Source of the DNA: Comamonas sp. KCTC 72670
GTDB lineage: Bacteria > Myxococcota > Myxococcia > Myxococcales > Myxococcaceae
Direction: 5' to 3'
NCBI GenBank assembly: GCA_014656495.1
Contig: BNCN01000001.1
Coordinates: forward strand, 310,001-374,000
DNA length: 64,000 bases
Below, in pieces: positions 1-8,192 of the stretch. The translations under genes and the position numbers were made by a program. Below the pieces are notes generated by a model that saw only the letters and a list, made by a program, of their open reading frames with translations, ran no database searches and was not told where the DNA came from. Position 1 is the first letter of the stretch; every line of letters starts with the position of its first letter.

Positions 1-809
1 CGTCGCGGGCCTCCGTGTACTGGCGGGTGAAGGCCACGGGCGACACCCACGTGCCCAGGAAGTCCGCGCCGAAGCTCGCGATGACGGTGGCCTTGTCGAA
101 GCGGTAGTCCGGGACGGCGTGCACGCCGTGCGTGACCCGGTGGGCCTCGGCGATGGCGGCCAGCTCGCCCAGGGGTTCATCGCGCACGGTGCGCGCGGTG
201 GGGTACGCGGCGAGGAAGCGCTTCACGGCCGCCTCCGCGGTGGGCCCCAGGTGCCACGGGAGCACCACGCGGATGCCCTGCCCCGCGTCGCTGGCCTCGC
301 GCAGGGCCTGCGTGACGTCCGCGTCCAGCTCCGCCCAGGCCACCCGCTTCGCGTCCCGCGTGGGGAAGCGGGCGCGGCTCGCGTCGTAGAGCGACAGCAC
401 CGACGCCTGCCCCACCGCGCAGACGCCACCACGCGACACGGGATGTTCGTCGTTGCCCTCCACCTTGATGGGGCGGCCATCGCGCGTCTTGAGCAACAGG
501 CCGCACCGCGCGCTGCACCCGTTGCAGGTGGACGCGTACCAGAGCGCCAAACCGGGCGTGACTTCGTCGGGCCGCGCCACGTAGGGGATGATTTTCTGAA
601 CCGGCGCGCGCTGGCAGGCCACCATCGCCGCGGCGGCGCTCAGGCCCATCAGCTTGAAGAAGTCGCGGCGACTGTTCGCATCCGGCGGCGTGGCGGCGAC
701 GCCCACGGGCAGCGGCTCCGCGAATTCATCCTGCGCCTGGGTGAGGAAGCCCGGGTCGCTCGCGCGCTCGGCCAGGCTCTGCCAGTACTTGGGAAGTGGG
801 TCGGACATG
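1..809 (-). CDS. ActB-like TAT-exported Fe-S/molybdopterin-family oxidoreductase subunit (3' end outside window)
   Basis: The reading frame starts at the ATG at 809 and runs off the left edge without a stop, so only about 269 N-terminal residues are present. A twin-arginine motif (R47-R48 before DFFKLMG) and a hydrophobic stretch indicate Tat export. Residues C95, C98 and C102 form the start of a molybdopterin-oxidoreductase Fe4S4 domain. The N-terminal pattern with SDPLPKYWQSLAER is typical of the large Fe-S subunit of alternative complex III (ActB), a quinol:acceptor oxidoreductase on the periplasmic face of the inner membrane. It lies 11 bp downstream of a pentaheme cytochrome gene, which fits an actA-actB pair. 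The related Qrc complex is an alternative reading. The family call is firm, the exact complex less so. Confidence 0.82.
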
Positions 810-820
810 GGTGGGACTCC

Positions 821-1462
821 TCAGCGGTGGCAGCTCGAGCAGTCCGTGGGGGGCTGCAGGACGCGGGGGGCCTTCAAGGGCTCCGGGGCGGGCACGCCGG
901 AGGACAGGGCCAGCAGCTCGCCCGACCGGGGCGCGGAGGGCGGCGGGGCCGACACCTGCTTCGCCGCCGTCTCGCGGTGGCAGTCCAGGCACCAGCCCAT
1001 CGTCATGGGCTCCTTCTGCTCCACGCGAACCATCTCCTGCACGGGCCCGTGGCAGTTCTGACACTCCAGGCCCGCGCCCACGTGGCTGGCGTGGTTGAAG
1101 TACGCGTGGTCCGGCAGGCGGTGGATGCGCACCCACGCCAGCGGCGTGTTCTCCGCCACCGCGGCGGCCACCTTCTTGATTTCAGGCGAGTCCGTCTTCA
1201 CCTGCGTGTGGCAGTTCATGCACACGCTGGTGGAGGGCACGCCGGCGTGGCGGCTCTTCTCCGCGCCGACGTGGCAGTACTGGCAGTCCAGGCCGTATTG
1301 GCCGGCGTGGACGGCGTGCGAGAAGGCCACGGGCTGCTCGGGCATGTAGCCCTGCTGGTTGTTCACCGGACCGCTGCACCCGGCGAGGGCGAGCGCGGCC
1401 AGCGGGCCCAACCAGCCTGCGGCGAGGGCACGGCACGGGATGCGAGTCGAGGCGTCTTTCAT
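821..1462 (-). CDS. Pentaheme cytochrome c lipoprotein (ActA-like)
   Basis: This 213-residue protein has five CxxCH haem-binding motifs (CQYCH, CMNCH, CQNCH, CLDCH, CSSCH), the last at the very C-terminus. The N-terminus is a lipoprotein signal ending in a lipobox around LALAGC, so it should be anchored on the periplasmic side. The spacing of the haem motifs and the neighbouring ActB-like gene match the multihaem subunit of alternative complex III, which passes electrons from quinol oxidation to soluble cytochrome c or to an oxidase. Its gene ends 11 bp before the ActB-like start and begins 18 bp after the NarI-like gene, so all are probably one transcript. Confidence 0.85.
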   Translation of the reverse strand: MKDASTRIPCRALAAGWLGPLAALALAGCSGPVNNQQGYMPEQPVAFSHAVHAGQYGLDCQYCHVGAEKSRHAGVPSTSVCMNCHTQVKTDSPEIKKVAAAVAENTPLAWVRIHRLPDHAYFNHASHVGAGLECQNCHGPVQEMVRVEQKEPMTMGWCLDCHRETAAKQVSAPPPSAPRSGELLALSSGVPAPEPLKAPRVLQPPTDCSSCHR

Positions 1463-1480
1463 GACGGGTGCGCCGCCGCG

Positions 1481-2098
1481 TCAGCCGGCGGTCTCCTCCC
1501 GGGGCGTGACGAGCAAGGGCGCGGTGACAGGCTGGGGCCGCGCGCGGATGAAGGGGGCCAGCGCCAGCAGCACCATCCCGGACAGGGTGTGCAGTTGGAC
1601 GATGAAGGGCGCCTGCGCCAGCAGCGTCGCGTCCGGCTGGAAGGCGAACACCGACCGCAGGTACGGCACCACCACGTGGACGTACCAGGCCGAGCCCCAG
1701 CGCAGGGACACCGCCAGGACGACGCCGGAGAGGGATTGAAGAAGCAGCAGCCCCAACAAGCCAGCGGCCCCCCACTGCCCCTCGCGAACGCGGCGCAGCG
1801 TCAGGCCCGCGAGCCCCCACAGGAGCAGCAATCCCCCGATGAGGCTCACCGCCTCCAGGGTGAAGAGCCGTCCCGGAGACGCGTTGAAGGCCTGCATCGC
1901 CCGGGGCGCCAACAGCCCCAACGCGTGGTTGAGGGCCACGATGGCGGCCCCGCCGACAACAGCCCGTCCCGAGGTCGTCCAGGGCGCCACCGGCGCGGGC
2001 CTGGCCGCGGGCGCGCGCGACAGCCACCGCCGCGCCACGCCCGCCACGGCCACGCCCGCCGCCACGTAGGGGATGACGGTGAAGAAGGTGTCGCTCAC
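1481..2098 (-). CDS. NarI-like membrane cytochrome b subunit
   Basis: A GTG start at 2098 gives 205 residues and overlaps the stop of the upstream cytochrome gene by 4 bp (GTGA), which implies translational coupling. The protein is mostly hydrophobic, with about five predicted membrane spans and a short Pro-rich cytoplasmic loop near residues 26-40. Histidines in hydrophobic segments (in NHALGLL, WYVHVVV and VQLHTLSG) are candidate haem b ligands, as in the gamma subunit of respiratory nitrate reductase and its relatives. Its place among cytochrome c genes suggests it takes electrons from menaquinol for the periplasmic haem proteins. No nitrate reductase catalytic genes are visible here. Confidence 0.7.
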   Translation of the reverse strand: MSDTFFTVIPYVAAGVAVAGVARRWLSRAPAARPAPVAPWTTSGRAVVGGAAIVALNHALGLLAPRAMQAFNASPGRLFTLEAVSLIGGLLLLWGLAGLTLRRVREGQWGAAGLLGLLLLQSLSGVVLAVSLRWGSAWYVHVVVPYLRSVFAFQPDATLLAQAPFIVQLHTLSGMVLLALAPFIRARPQPVTAPLLVTPREETAG

Positions 2099-2940
2099 GG
2101 CAGACCTCGCTTCGACGCCGCGCCGTAGGCGACGCCCATGAACCCGAGCACCGCCAGCGCGCCGACGAGCCCCAGGTAGAAGAAGTCCCGGTCCGCGCGA
2201 GGCTTGCTGCCGTCCCGCGACGCCTCCGCGAGGAAAGCCTTGAGGGCGTACTGCTCCTCCTCCTCCAGCGGCGCCTTCGCGTACAGCGCGCCCATCATCG
2301 GCGTGTCCAGCTTCGCCAGCGCGGGCCGCATGCCCCGCTCGCCCAAGCGCGCGAAGGTGAAGGTGAGGTTGGGCCCCAGCGTGCCGCCGCCCGCCACGCC
2401 CAGGCCGCGCACGTCGTGACAGCCGAAGCAGGCGGGGCCGCCCTTGGCCAGGGCCTCCGTGCCCTCGAACAGGCGGCGGCCCCGGGCAATCTCCTCGGGC
2501 GTCCCGTCCGTCCCCATCTTCGCCGCGGGCGAGGGCTTGCAACCGCCCTTCCCCTTCTGCATGCAGTCGCGAAAGAAGGCGTAGAGGGCGCTGCGCTCCT
2601 CCGACGTGAGCTGCTGGTCCGGCATGCGGATGCCGTTGAACTGAGCCAGCAGCGCGGTGGCCACCGCGTCGCCCGAGTCGATGACCTCGCCCGGACGGGT
2701 GATGAAGCGCGTCACCCACGCTTCGTCGCGCCGCTCCATCACCCCGTGCAGGTCCGGGCCCACGCGGTCGCCCTCGCCCACCGTGTGGCAGGTGGCGCAG
2801 CGCTGCGTGAAGAGCGCGGCGCCCTGTGCCGCGCCCTGCGCCGACGCCGCCGCTGGCGCCGTCAGCGCCGCCAGCAGCGGGATGATGGGGACGCGCCGCC
2901 GAGCACTTCGCGGTCGTCCTTCCTGGGCGTGTGTCCGCAT
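2095..2940 (-). CDS. Diheme cytochrome c with C-terminal membrane anchor
   Basis: The 281-residue protein has a basic N-terminus and a signal peptide ending near AASAQ, then two class I cytochrome c domains with CATCH (about residue 48) and CFGCH (about residue 172). Each is followed by a Met-containing segment that could supply the sixth ligand. A single hydrophobic helix near the C-terminus (YLGLVGALAVLGFMGVAYG) would anchor it in the inner membrane. The gene precedes and overlaps the NarI-like gene by 4 bp. It looks like a membrane-tethered electron carrier belonging to the same respiratory chain as the downstream pentaheme and ActB-like proteins. Confidence 0.8.
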   Translation of the reverse strand: MRTHAQEGRPRSARRRVPIIPLLAALTAPAAASAQGAAQGAALFTQRCATCHTVGEGDRVGPDLHGVMERRDEAWVTRFITRPGEVIDSGDAVATALLAQFNGIRMPDQQLTSEERSALYAFFRDCMQKGKGGCKPSPAAKMGTDGTPEEIARGRRLFEGTEALAKGGPACFGCHDVRGLGVAGGGTLGPNLTFTFARLGERGMRPALAKLDTPMMGALYAKAPLEEEEQYALKAFLAEASRDGSKPRADRDFFYLGLVGALAVLGFMGVAYGAASKRGLP

Positions 2941-3123
2941 CGCCGCGTGCCCCTCCTCGAAGGGAGGCCGGGCTCACTGCCCGGCACGCTCGACACGAAT
3001 TGCAATGCGAAGGCCAGAATGACGAACGGCCAACACCCAGGCAGTCATGCGTGGGCGTTGGCCGTGGGAGCGCAGCATTTGCGCCGCGCGGGGTGCTTCA
3101 GCGCAGCATTTACCCGGCGCGGC

Positions 3124-3522
3124 TCACATCGCCGTCGAGGTGAAGACGCCCCGGCCAATGGCCATGATGCCGCCGATGATGAAGACGAGGGACACCAACA
3201 CGCCCACCAGCGGCAGCACGAAGACCGGCTGCGGCTTGCGGCGGTTGATGGACAGCGTGGCCTGCGCGACGCCCGCGGCGAGCACCATCATCACGATGTG
3301 ACCGATGAGCGCCGGGTAGTAGCCGCGCGTCACCAGCACGCCCACGCCCAGGAGCACCTGGAGCTGGAGCAGGCCCGAATACGCGGAGCCCAGGATGCGC
3401 CCCAGCTTGTCGAAGGGCTTCTTCGTGGCGAGCCCGAAAGCGAAGTACGCGAGGGCCAGGATACCGGCCAGCAGCACCAGATAGCGGAGCCCGGAGTGGG
3501 CGTGGAAGAGCATTCGGTCCAT
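3124..3522 (-). CDS. Small four-helix membrane protein, function unknown
   Basis: This 132-residue protein has four hydrophobic segments (roughly residues 12-30, 45-65, 70-88 and 100-120). It has no cysteine motif, but several histidines lie near helix ends (FHAHSG, LIGHIV), reminiscent of small cytochrome b-like membrane proteins. It sits 183 bp upstream of the cytochrome genes on the same strand. It could be a membrane component of the same electron-transfer system, but nothing in the sequence proves this. Codon use is normal for the window, so I regard it as a real gene of unknown role. Confidence 0.65.
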   Translation of the reverse strand: MDRMLFHAHSGLRYLVLLAGILALAYFAFGLATKKPFDKLGRILGSAYSGLLQLQVLLGVGVLVTRGYYPALIGHIVMMVLAAGVAQATLSINRRKPQPVFVLPLVGVLVSLVFIIGGIMAIGRGVFTSTAM

Positions 3523-3563
3523 GGGCTCCGCTGCTTAGCAACGCCCGGGGCGCCGCGCACGTA

Positions 3564-4670
3564 TCAAGACGGGTCCGCCTTGGGCGTCTTCGCGGTGCTG
3601 GGGGGAAGCTCCGGCGCGGAGATGAACTCCGCCGGGGGCAGCTCCCCCGTCAGGCTCTTGAGGAAGGCGACCAGGTCGTCCACCTCGGGGTCCGTCAGCG
3701 TGCGCGCCAGCTGGTGCTTCGCCATCAGCCGCACCATCTGGGGCAGCTCCACCACGCTGCCGTCATGCAGGTAGGGGCCCGTCTTCTCCACGTTGAGCAG
3801 CGTGGGCACCCGGAACTTGCCCCGGTCATCCTCGCTCTGCGTGGCGTCGAAGCGGCCCGCGTCCTTCAGCCCGGGGTAGTCCTCGATGAGGCCCAGCTTC
3901 TGGAAGGACGTCCCGCCCACGGCCGGTCCGTTGTGGCAGGTGGTGCAGCCGGTGGTGGCGAAGAGCTGGAGGCCGCGCTGCTCCTGCTCCGTGAGCGCGT
4001 CGTGCTGGCCGCCCACGAAGGCGTCGAAGCGCGACTTCGTGACGAGCTTGCGCTCGAAGGCGGCGATGGCGCGCGCCGCGTTGGCCATGCTCACCGGCTT
4101 CTTGTCGCCCGGGAAGGCCTCGCGGAAGCGCTTCGTGTACTCCGGGATGGAGGTCAGCGTGGCCAGCACGCGCTTCTCGTCCGGCATGGCCATCTCCACC
4201 GGATTGAGGATGGGCCCCGTCGCCTGGGCCTCCAGCGTGTCCGCGCGCCCGTCCCAGAACTGCGCGATGTGCCCCGCCGCGTTGTACACGGTGGGCGAGT
4301 TGCGCGTGCCCTTCAGGCCCTTGTGCCCGTCCGACAGCGCCTTGTTGTCCACGCCGAAGCTCGTCAGGCCGTGGCAGGTGTTGCAGGACACGTCGTGGTT
4401 CTTCGACAGGCGCGGCTCGAAGTAGAGCATGCGGCCCAGCGCCACCTGGGCGTCGGTGTCCTCGGGCGGGGGCGGCGCGTCCTTGCGCACGGGCAGCGGC
4501 TTGAAGAAGTGCGCCAACTGCTCGGGCGTCATCGGCTTGGGCGCGGGCAGCTTCTCCGGCTCCGGCGCGGCCACGGGCGCCGCGGGCGGCGGCGTCCGCT
4601 CACACCCCACGAGCGAACCTGCGCCCAGGGCAGACAGCGACAGCAGCGACACCCACCGGTTCCGGAACAT
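3564..4670 (-). CDS. Di-heme cytochrome c peroxidase / MauG-family lipoprotein
   Basis: I chose the ATG at 4670 because GGAGG lies 6 nt upstream; it gives 368 residues. A further in-frame ATG at 4682 lacks a good ribosome site. The N-terminus is a lipoprotein signal (lipobox LVGC). Two haem motifs are present, CNTCH and CTTCH, separated by about 165 residues as in bacterial di-haem peroxidases, along with the family segments [16 protein letters not shown] and [13 protein letters not shown]. Such enzymes reduce hydrogen peroxide with electrons from small cytochromes c in the periplasm, or oxidise protein cofactors (MauG type). It lies next to the respiratory operon but is probably transcribed separately. 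Confidence 0.87.
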   Translation of the reverse strand: MFRNRWVSLLSLSALGAGSLVGCERTPPPAAPVAAPEPEKLPAPKPMTPEQLAHFFKPLPVRKDAPPPPEDTDAQVALGRMLYFEPRLSKNHDVSCNTCHGLTSFGVDNKALSDGHKGLKGTRNSPTVYNAAGHIAQFWDGRADTLEAQATGPILNPVEMAMPDEKRVLATLTSIPEYTKRFREAFPGDKKPVSMANAARAIAAFERKLVTKSRFDAFVGGQHDALTEQEQRGLQLFATTGCTTCHNGPAVGGTSFQKLGLIEDYPGLKDAGRFDATQSEDDRGKFRVPTLLNVEKTGPYLHDGSVVELPQMVRLMAKHQLARTLTDPEVDDLVAFLKSLTGELPPAEFISAPELPPSTAKTPKADPS

Positions 4671-4981
4671 GAGGCCCTCCATGGCCGCTCCCATTGCGCC
4701 GCGCAAGCTACCAGCAAGGGGCGCCCGAGAAACGCCGCGACGTGACAACCCCGCACGCCCGCTTTCCGAACCTATCAGTCACCGGGGTGCATTCCCCCTC
4801 GGAGAGCACCCGGACAGCCGAGGGGGGCTGCGGGATTCCCGACAGCGCGCTACCTCCACGTCTCAGGCTTCTCCCGTGCCCCAGCCAACACGACGGCGGG
4901 CGCCCGGGCACCGGCCACCGGGGCGTCACCGGGCAGGAGCGCCCCGGCGGCACGCGGTGACGACAACCCTCTGGAGGATGG
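4671..4981. other. Intergenic stretch upstream of the di-haem peroxidase and ferredoxin genes
   Basis: The 311 bp between two divergent starts must hold both promoters. I see no convincing sigma-70 pair and no RNA gene. The ribosome site GGAGG at 4973-4977 serves the ferredoxin ATG at 4982. The right part of this stretch is also read as the C-terminal tail of the opposing YfiM-like frame, which ends at 4850; that tail is probably not functional protein. Confidence 0.4.
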
Positions 4982-5740
4982 ATGCGGGACGACAGTGCCG
5001 GTGGACCGGTGGAGGACGTGGAGGTGCTCGTCTGCCGGAAGTGCCTCGTGAAGGGCGGCGCCCGCGCCGGGGGGATGGACCTGCCGCGCTGGCTCCAGGG
5101 CACCCTCACCGACCGCGGCCTGGGCGAACACGTCCGCGTGCTGCCCTCCGGCTGCATGAACCAGTGCCCGCGCGGCAAGGTCACCGTGCTCGTCACCAGC
5201 GCCACCAGCCGGGGCGACGCCCTGGTGACGGTGGACCCGCGGCTGCAACGCGAGGAGCTGGTACAGCTCGTCGAACGCCAGGCGCGAGGCCAGGGCACCC
5301 CGGACGTCTCCGCCCCCCAGGCCGTCGACGAAGCGCACCGGGGGACGCCGGAGCATTGAGTCGCGCCGGGCCACCTCCGGCGATGACGGACCTCCGAAGA
5401 GCAGCCGGTCCACCACGTACGACACCGCGAGCCCGGACGCCGTGCCGATGGCGTCCCACGCCAGGTCCTTCGTGGAGAACGTCGTGCCCCGGCCCAGGTC
5501 GTACAGCTCCTTGGCCACGCCCACGCCCATGGCGAGCCCCGCGCCCGTGAGCCAGCGCGCATAGGGCTCGTCGAAGAGCAGCGCGCCGCCGCCATACCCC
5601 GCGCCCGCGAGCACGAAGCACGCGGCGAAGTGCTTGGGCTTGTCGGGCCCGAACCACTCATCTCCCGAGGCCGCGTGGGCGGCGGGAGCAGTCGACACGA
5701 CGAGCCACAGGCCGAATGACAGGTGTCCAGGCAGGCGCAT
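4850..5740 (-). CDS. YfiM/DUF2279-like exported protein with an anomalous C-terminal extension
   Basis: The frame encodes 296 residues. Residues 1-24 are a signal peptide (cleavage near AAHA) and residues 25-120 resemble the short YfiM-type envelope family, with PDKPKHFAACF, a glycine-rich hydrophobic segment, KELYDLG, and DLAWDAIGTASGLAVSY before a final hydrophobic end. Family members usually stop around 120-140 residues. Here the frame continues for about 150 more His/Ala/Gly-rich residues that are simply the antisense of the ferredoxin gene. The stop codon appears to have been lost, or there is a sequencing frameshift near 5340. Confidence applies to the N-terminal domain; the tail is doubtful. 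Confidence 0.65.
   Translation of the reverse strand: MRLPGHLSFGLWLVVSTAPAAHAASGDEWFGPDKPKHFAACFVLAGAGYGGGALLFDEPYARWLTGAGLAMGVGVAKELYDLGRGTTFSTKDLAWDAIGTASGLAVSYVVDRLLFGGPSSPEVARRDSMLRRPPVRFVDGLGGGDVRGALASRLAFDELYQLLALQPRVHRHQGVAPAGGAGDEHGDLAARALVHAAGGQHADVFAQAAVGEGALEPARQVHPPGAGAALHEALPADEHLHVLHRSTGTVVPHPSSRGLSSPRAAGALLPGDAPVAGARAPAVVLAGAREKPETWR
4982..5359 (+). CDS. Thioredoxin-like (2Fe-2S) ferredoxin
   Basis: The 125-residue protein carries C18, C21, C58 and C62 in the arrangement CRKC...SGCMNQCPRGK, the signature of thioredoxin-fold [2Fe-2S] ferredoxins related to those of Aquifex and Azotobacter (Shethna protein I). It is probably a cytoplasmic electron carrier; the partner enzyme is not evident from the neighbourhood. 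GGAGG lies 4 nt before the ATG. The last 60 or so residues are low in motif content. The entire gene is overlapped on the opposite strand by the extended reading frame of the YfiM-like gene. The conserved cysteine motif makes this strand the real coding strand. Confidence 0.85.
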   Translation: MRDDSAGGPVEDVEVLVCRKCLVKGGARAGGMDLPRWLQGTLTDRGLGEHVRVLPSGCMNQCPRGKVTVLVTSATSRGDALVTVDPRLQREELVQLVERQARGQGTPDVSAPQAVDEAHRGTPEH

Positions 5741-5859
5741 GTCCCTCCCTGTAGCACCACACGACCCGTCAAGGCGTCCTGTCTCTGCGTGAAGCAGGGC
5801 CTGGCGCGGTCATGCGTTTTCGAGACGTGGCCCGAGTCACGGCCTATGCTGGGGACCGC

Positions 5860-6960
5860 GTGAGTCAGCTCGGCCCTACCTTCACCTTCCAGAAACGGGA
5901 GACCCGGCACCCGGGCCTCGACGGCGCCCGCGGGCTCGCCGTGCTGGCGATGGTCGTGGGCCACACGCTGGACGCGCTGCTGTCGCCGGCCGTTCGCGCG
6001 CACCCCTGGATTCAGACCTACTGGACCTTCCGCGGCATCACCGCGCCGCTGTTCCTGCTGGTCAGCGGGTGGGCGGTGGTGGCGGCGCTGGGCTCGCGGC
6101 CCACCGCGGCGCGCGACACGTACGGCAAGCGGCTGCGTCGCGCGCTCCTGCTCATCTTCCTGGGTTACCTCGTGCACTGGCCCGGCTGGTCCGCCGTGCG
6201 ACACATGGGGTGGACCGAGAAGATGCTGACGACGGTGCTCACCTTCGACGCGCTCCAGTGCATCGGCTTCGCGCTGCTCTTCGGCGCCACGCTGCTCGCC
6301 CTGGCCCCCGCCCGCTGGGGCCGCGGCCTGGTGCTGGTGGCGGTGGTGGTGGCCCTGCCGCTGGTGTCTTCGACGATGTGGTCCCTGGGCGAAGGGCTCC
6401 CCGGCCCGCTGCGCCAGTTCATCGGCAGCGGGGGTACCAGCCGCTTCCCCTTCTTCCCCTGGGCCAGCTACTTCTTCGCGGGGGCGCTCGCCGCGCATGT
6501 GCTGAACGTGCTGCGCCCCGGTTGGACACAGGGGCTGGCGCTGGCCGTGCTGGGCGGTGGGCTCATCTGGTTCATGCGCGGTCAGCCCGCCGATTGGGGC
6601 CCCGCCAGCGCCTGGCTCGTGGCCTACCGCGTGGGACAGGGCCTGCTGGTGCTCGGCCTCGTGAACCTGCTGCCCCAGCGCGTCAGCGGGACGCTGGCCC
6701 CGCTGGGCCGCCTGTCGCTGTGGATCTACGTCCTGCACCTGCCCATCGTGTACGGCTGGGCCAGCTACTCGGGCATGTCCAGCCGCATCGGCCCCACGCT
6801 GGGCCTGCCGGCCGCCCTGAGCATCGGCGTGGGCCTGCTGCTGGGGTGCGCGCTGGTGGCCCGCATCGGCAGCTGGCTGCGGGACCAGGCCCGGCCGTGG
6901 CGCACGGGCTCCACCACGCTGGAGGCCAGCGTCGGCAGCCTGGGCTCGCGCGGCGGCTGA
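5860..6960 (+). CDS. Multi-pass membrane acyltransferase (DUF1624/OpgC-like)
   Basis: I prefer the GTG at 5860, with GGGGA just upstream; an in-frame ATG at 5812 would add 16 residues. The 366-residue protein has about ten membrane helices. It begins with the motif PGLDGARGLAVLAMVVGHTL, whose Asp/Arg and membrane-embedded His are typical of acyltransferase-3 and heparan-glucosaminide acetyltransferase-like families. Later segments (FLLVSGWAV, LGRLSLWIYVLHLPIVYGW) match the conserved helices around the second catalytic His. Such proteins move acyl groups across the inner membrane onto sugars or other envelope molecules; the substrate is unknown. It is followed by a convergent fxsA gene 15 bp away. 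Confidence 0.78.
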   Translation: MSQLGPTFTFQKRETRHPGLDGARGLAVLAMVVGHTLDALLSPAVRAHPWIQTYWTFRGITAPLFLLVSGWAVVAALGSRPTAARDTYGKRLRRALLLIFLGYLVHWPGWSAVRHMGWTEKMLTTVLTFDALQCIGFALLFGATLLALAPARWGRGLVLVAVVVALPLVSSTMWSLGEGLPGPLRQFIGSGGTSRFPFFPWASYFFAGALAAHVLNVLRPGWTQGLALAVLGGGLIWFMRGQPADWGPASAWLVAYRVGQGLLVLGLVNLLPQRVSGTLAPLGRLSLWIYVLHLPIVYGWASYSGMSSRIGPTLGLPAALSIGVGLLLGCALVARIGSWLRDQARPWRTGSTTLEASVGSLGSRGG

Positions 6961-6975
6961 TGCCCCCGTGAGGGC

Positions 6976-7554
6976 TCAGCTCCTCCGGCTGGGGCCCTCT
7001 TCCGTGAACTCGGCGTCCACCTCCGCCTGCGGCTCCTGGGGACGCCGGGCCTGGGTGCCCGCGTCCTCCTCGATGGCGCGGGTGGAGGGCGTGCGCGGCG
7101 CGGGGCCTCCCGGGAAGGGACCGCCGACCGACGTGTGGAAGCCGCCCCCGAAGGCCCCGCCTCCGAAAGACGTGACGTGCATCGAGCCGTCCCGCACCTT
7201 CCGCTCCAGCGTCCGGCGCACGCGCGCGGAGATGAGGCGGCGCACGGGGGGCAGCAGGAGCAACAGACCCATCACGTCGGTGATGACGCCGGGGATGATG
7301 AGCAGCACGCCGCCCGCCAGCACCAGCACGCCGCTGAGGATGCCTTCCTCGGGCACCTGACCCCGCGCCATGGACTCCCGCCAGTGGCGAAGGACCCGGC
7401 GGCTCTCCCGCCGGGACAGCGCGGCGCCCACCATGCCCGACACCAGCACCCAGGCGAGCGTGGGCATGGGGCCTATCTGCCGGCCAATGGCCAGGAGCAG
7501 ATACAGCTCGAGGATGGGCAGGACGATGCAGGTGATGACCAGGAGTCTGAACAC
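6976..7554 (-). CDS. fxsA: FxsA-family membrane protein
   Basis: The 192-residue protein begins with four hydrophobic helices (residues 3-25, 32-45, 72-95 and 96-106) containing the family pattern IVLPILELYLLLAIG and GVLLIIPGVITDVMGLLLLLPP. FxsA is a small cytoplasmic-membrane protein that in E. coli modulates exclusion of phage T7 by F plasmids; its normal role is unclear. The C-terminal 80 residues are a glycine/proline-rich cytoplasmic tail (GGGAFGGGF), longer than in E. coli but common in GC-rich bacteria. The family call is firm and the function open. Confidence 0.85.
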   Translation of the reverse strand: MFRLLVITCIVLPILELYLLLAIGRQIGPMPTLAWVLVSGMVGAALSRRESRRVLRHWRESMARGQVPEEGILSGVLVLAGGVLLIIPGVITDVMGLLLLLPPVRRLISARVRRTLERKVRDGSMHVTSFGGGAFGGGFHTSVGGPFPGGPAPRTPSTRAIEEDAGTQARRPQEPQAEVDAEFTEEGPSRRS

Positions 7555-7629
7555 GCCTCCAAGGTAACCCTTCGAGAGTGAGCGTGCTGGAGAACCGGAC
7601 GCGCAAGCCCCGGTCCCCCGTGCATCGCG

Positions 7630-8163
7630 TCAGCGCCCGCCGAGCTGGCCCACCAGGGAGTCGACCACCAGGTACAAGGCCAGCAGGATGCCCATGGCGA
7701 TGAGCAGGAAACGCCCGGAGAGCTGGAAGCCCTTCGCCGTCGAGGACGACTCCATCGCGTAGCTGCCGGCACCGAGCGCGTCGGGCAGGCCCGCCACCTC
7801 ACCCGCGTAGCGCGCGGTGCGGACGTACTGCTCCACCACCCCCGCGTCGTCCTGGGAGGTCAGCGGGCGGCTCAACTGGGGGTCCATCAACCGGACACCC
7901 GCCTGGGAGGCGAGCCCCACGGCCTCCGCGAGCACCTCCTTCACCAGGTCCGTGCGGTCCGAGAGGGCGATCCGCAGCTCGGTGGCCACGACCTGGCCTC
8001 CCTCCCGCAGCTCGCCGATATCGACGTCGCCATGTTTGAAGGACCACCGGCGGGCACCGTCCGGCCGGGCGGTCGCGCCCTTCTGGGTCAGGAGGGCATC
8101 CACCCGCGCCGCCTCGTAAGGCGTGCCCGGCGTCATCGTCTGGAGGAGCAACTCGTATCTCAC
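7630..8163 (-). CDS. Unknown protein with C-terminal membrane anchor
   Basis: I chose the GTG at 8163, which keeps the gene clear of the divergent methyltransferase start at 8193; a longer frame from 8205 would overlap it. The 177-residue protein has a soluble N-terminal region with mixed alpha/beta character (RRWSFKHGDVDIGEL, ATELRIALSDRTDLVKEVL) and a hydrophobic helix at about residues 153-172. It therefore looks like a tail-anchored cytoplasmic protein. I do not recognise a family. The 29 bp between the two divergent starts contains TATAC-like bases and probably a shared promoter. Confidence 0.6.
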   Translation of the reverse strand: MRYELLLQTMTPGTPYEAARVDALLTQKGATARPDGARRWSFKHGDVDIGELREGGQVVATELRIALSDRTDLVKEVLAEAVGLASQAGVRLMDPQLSRPLTSQDDAGVVEQYVRTARYAGEVAGLPDALGAGSYAMESSSTAKGFQLSGRFLLIAMGILLALYLVVDSLVGQLGGR

Positions 8164-8192
8164 GCGGGTTGCGAGTATACGCCGCGAAAGCC

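Noticed and set aside
3070..3111. Direct repeat GCGCAGCATTT twice at 31-bp spacing upstream of the diheme cytochrome gene
   Set aside because: There are only two short copies with no wider symmetry. It could be regulatory, but the evidence is too thin to call.
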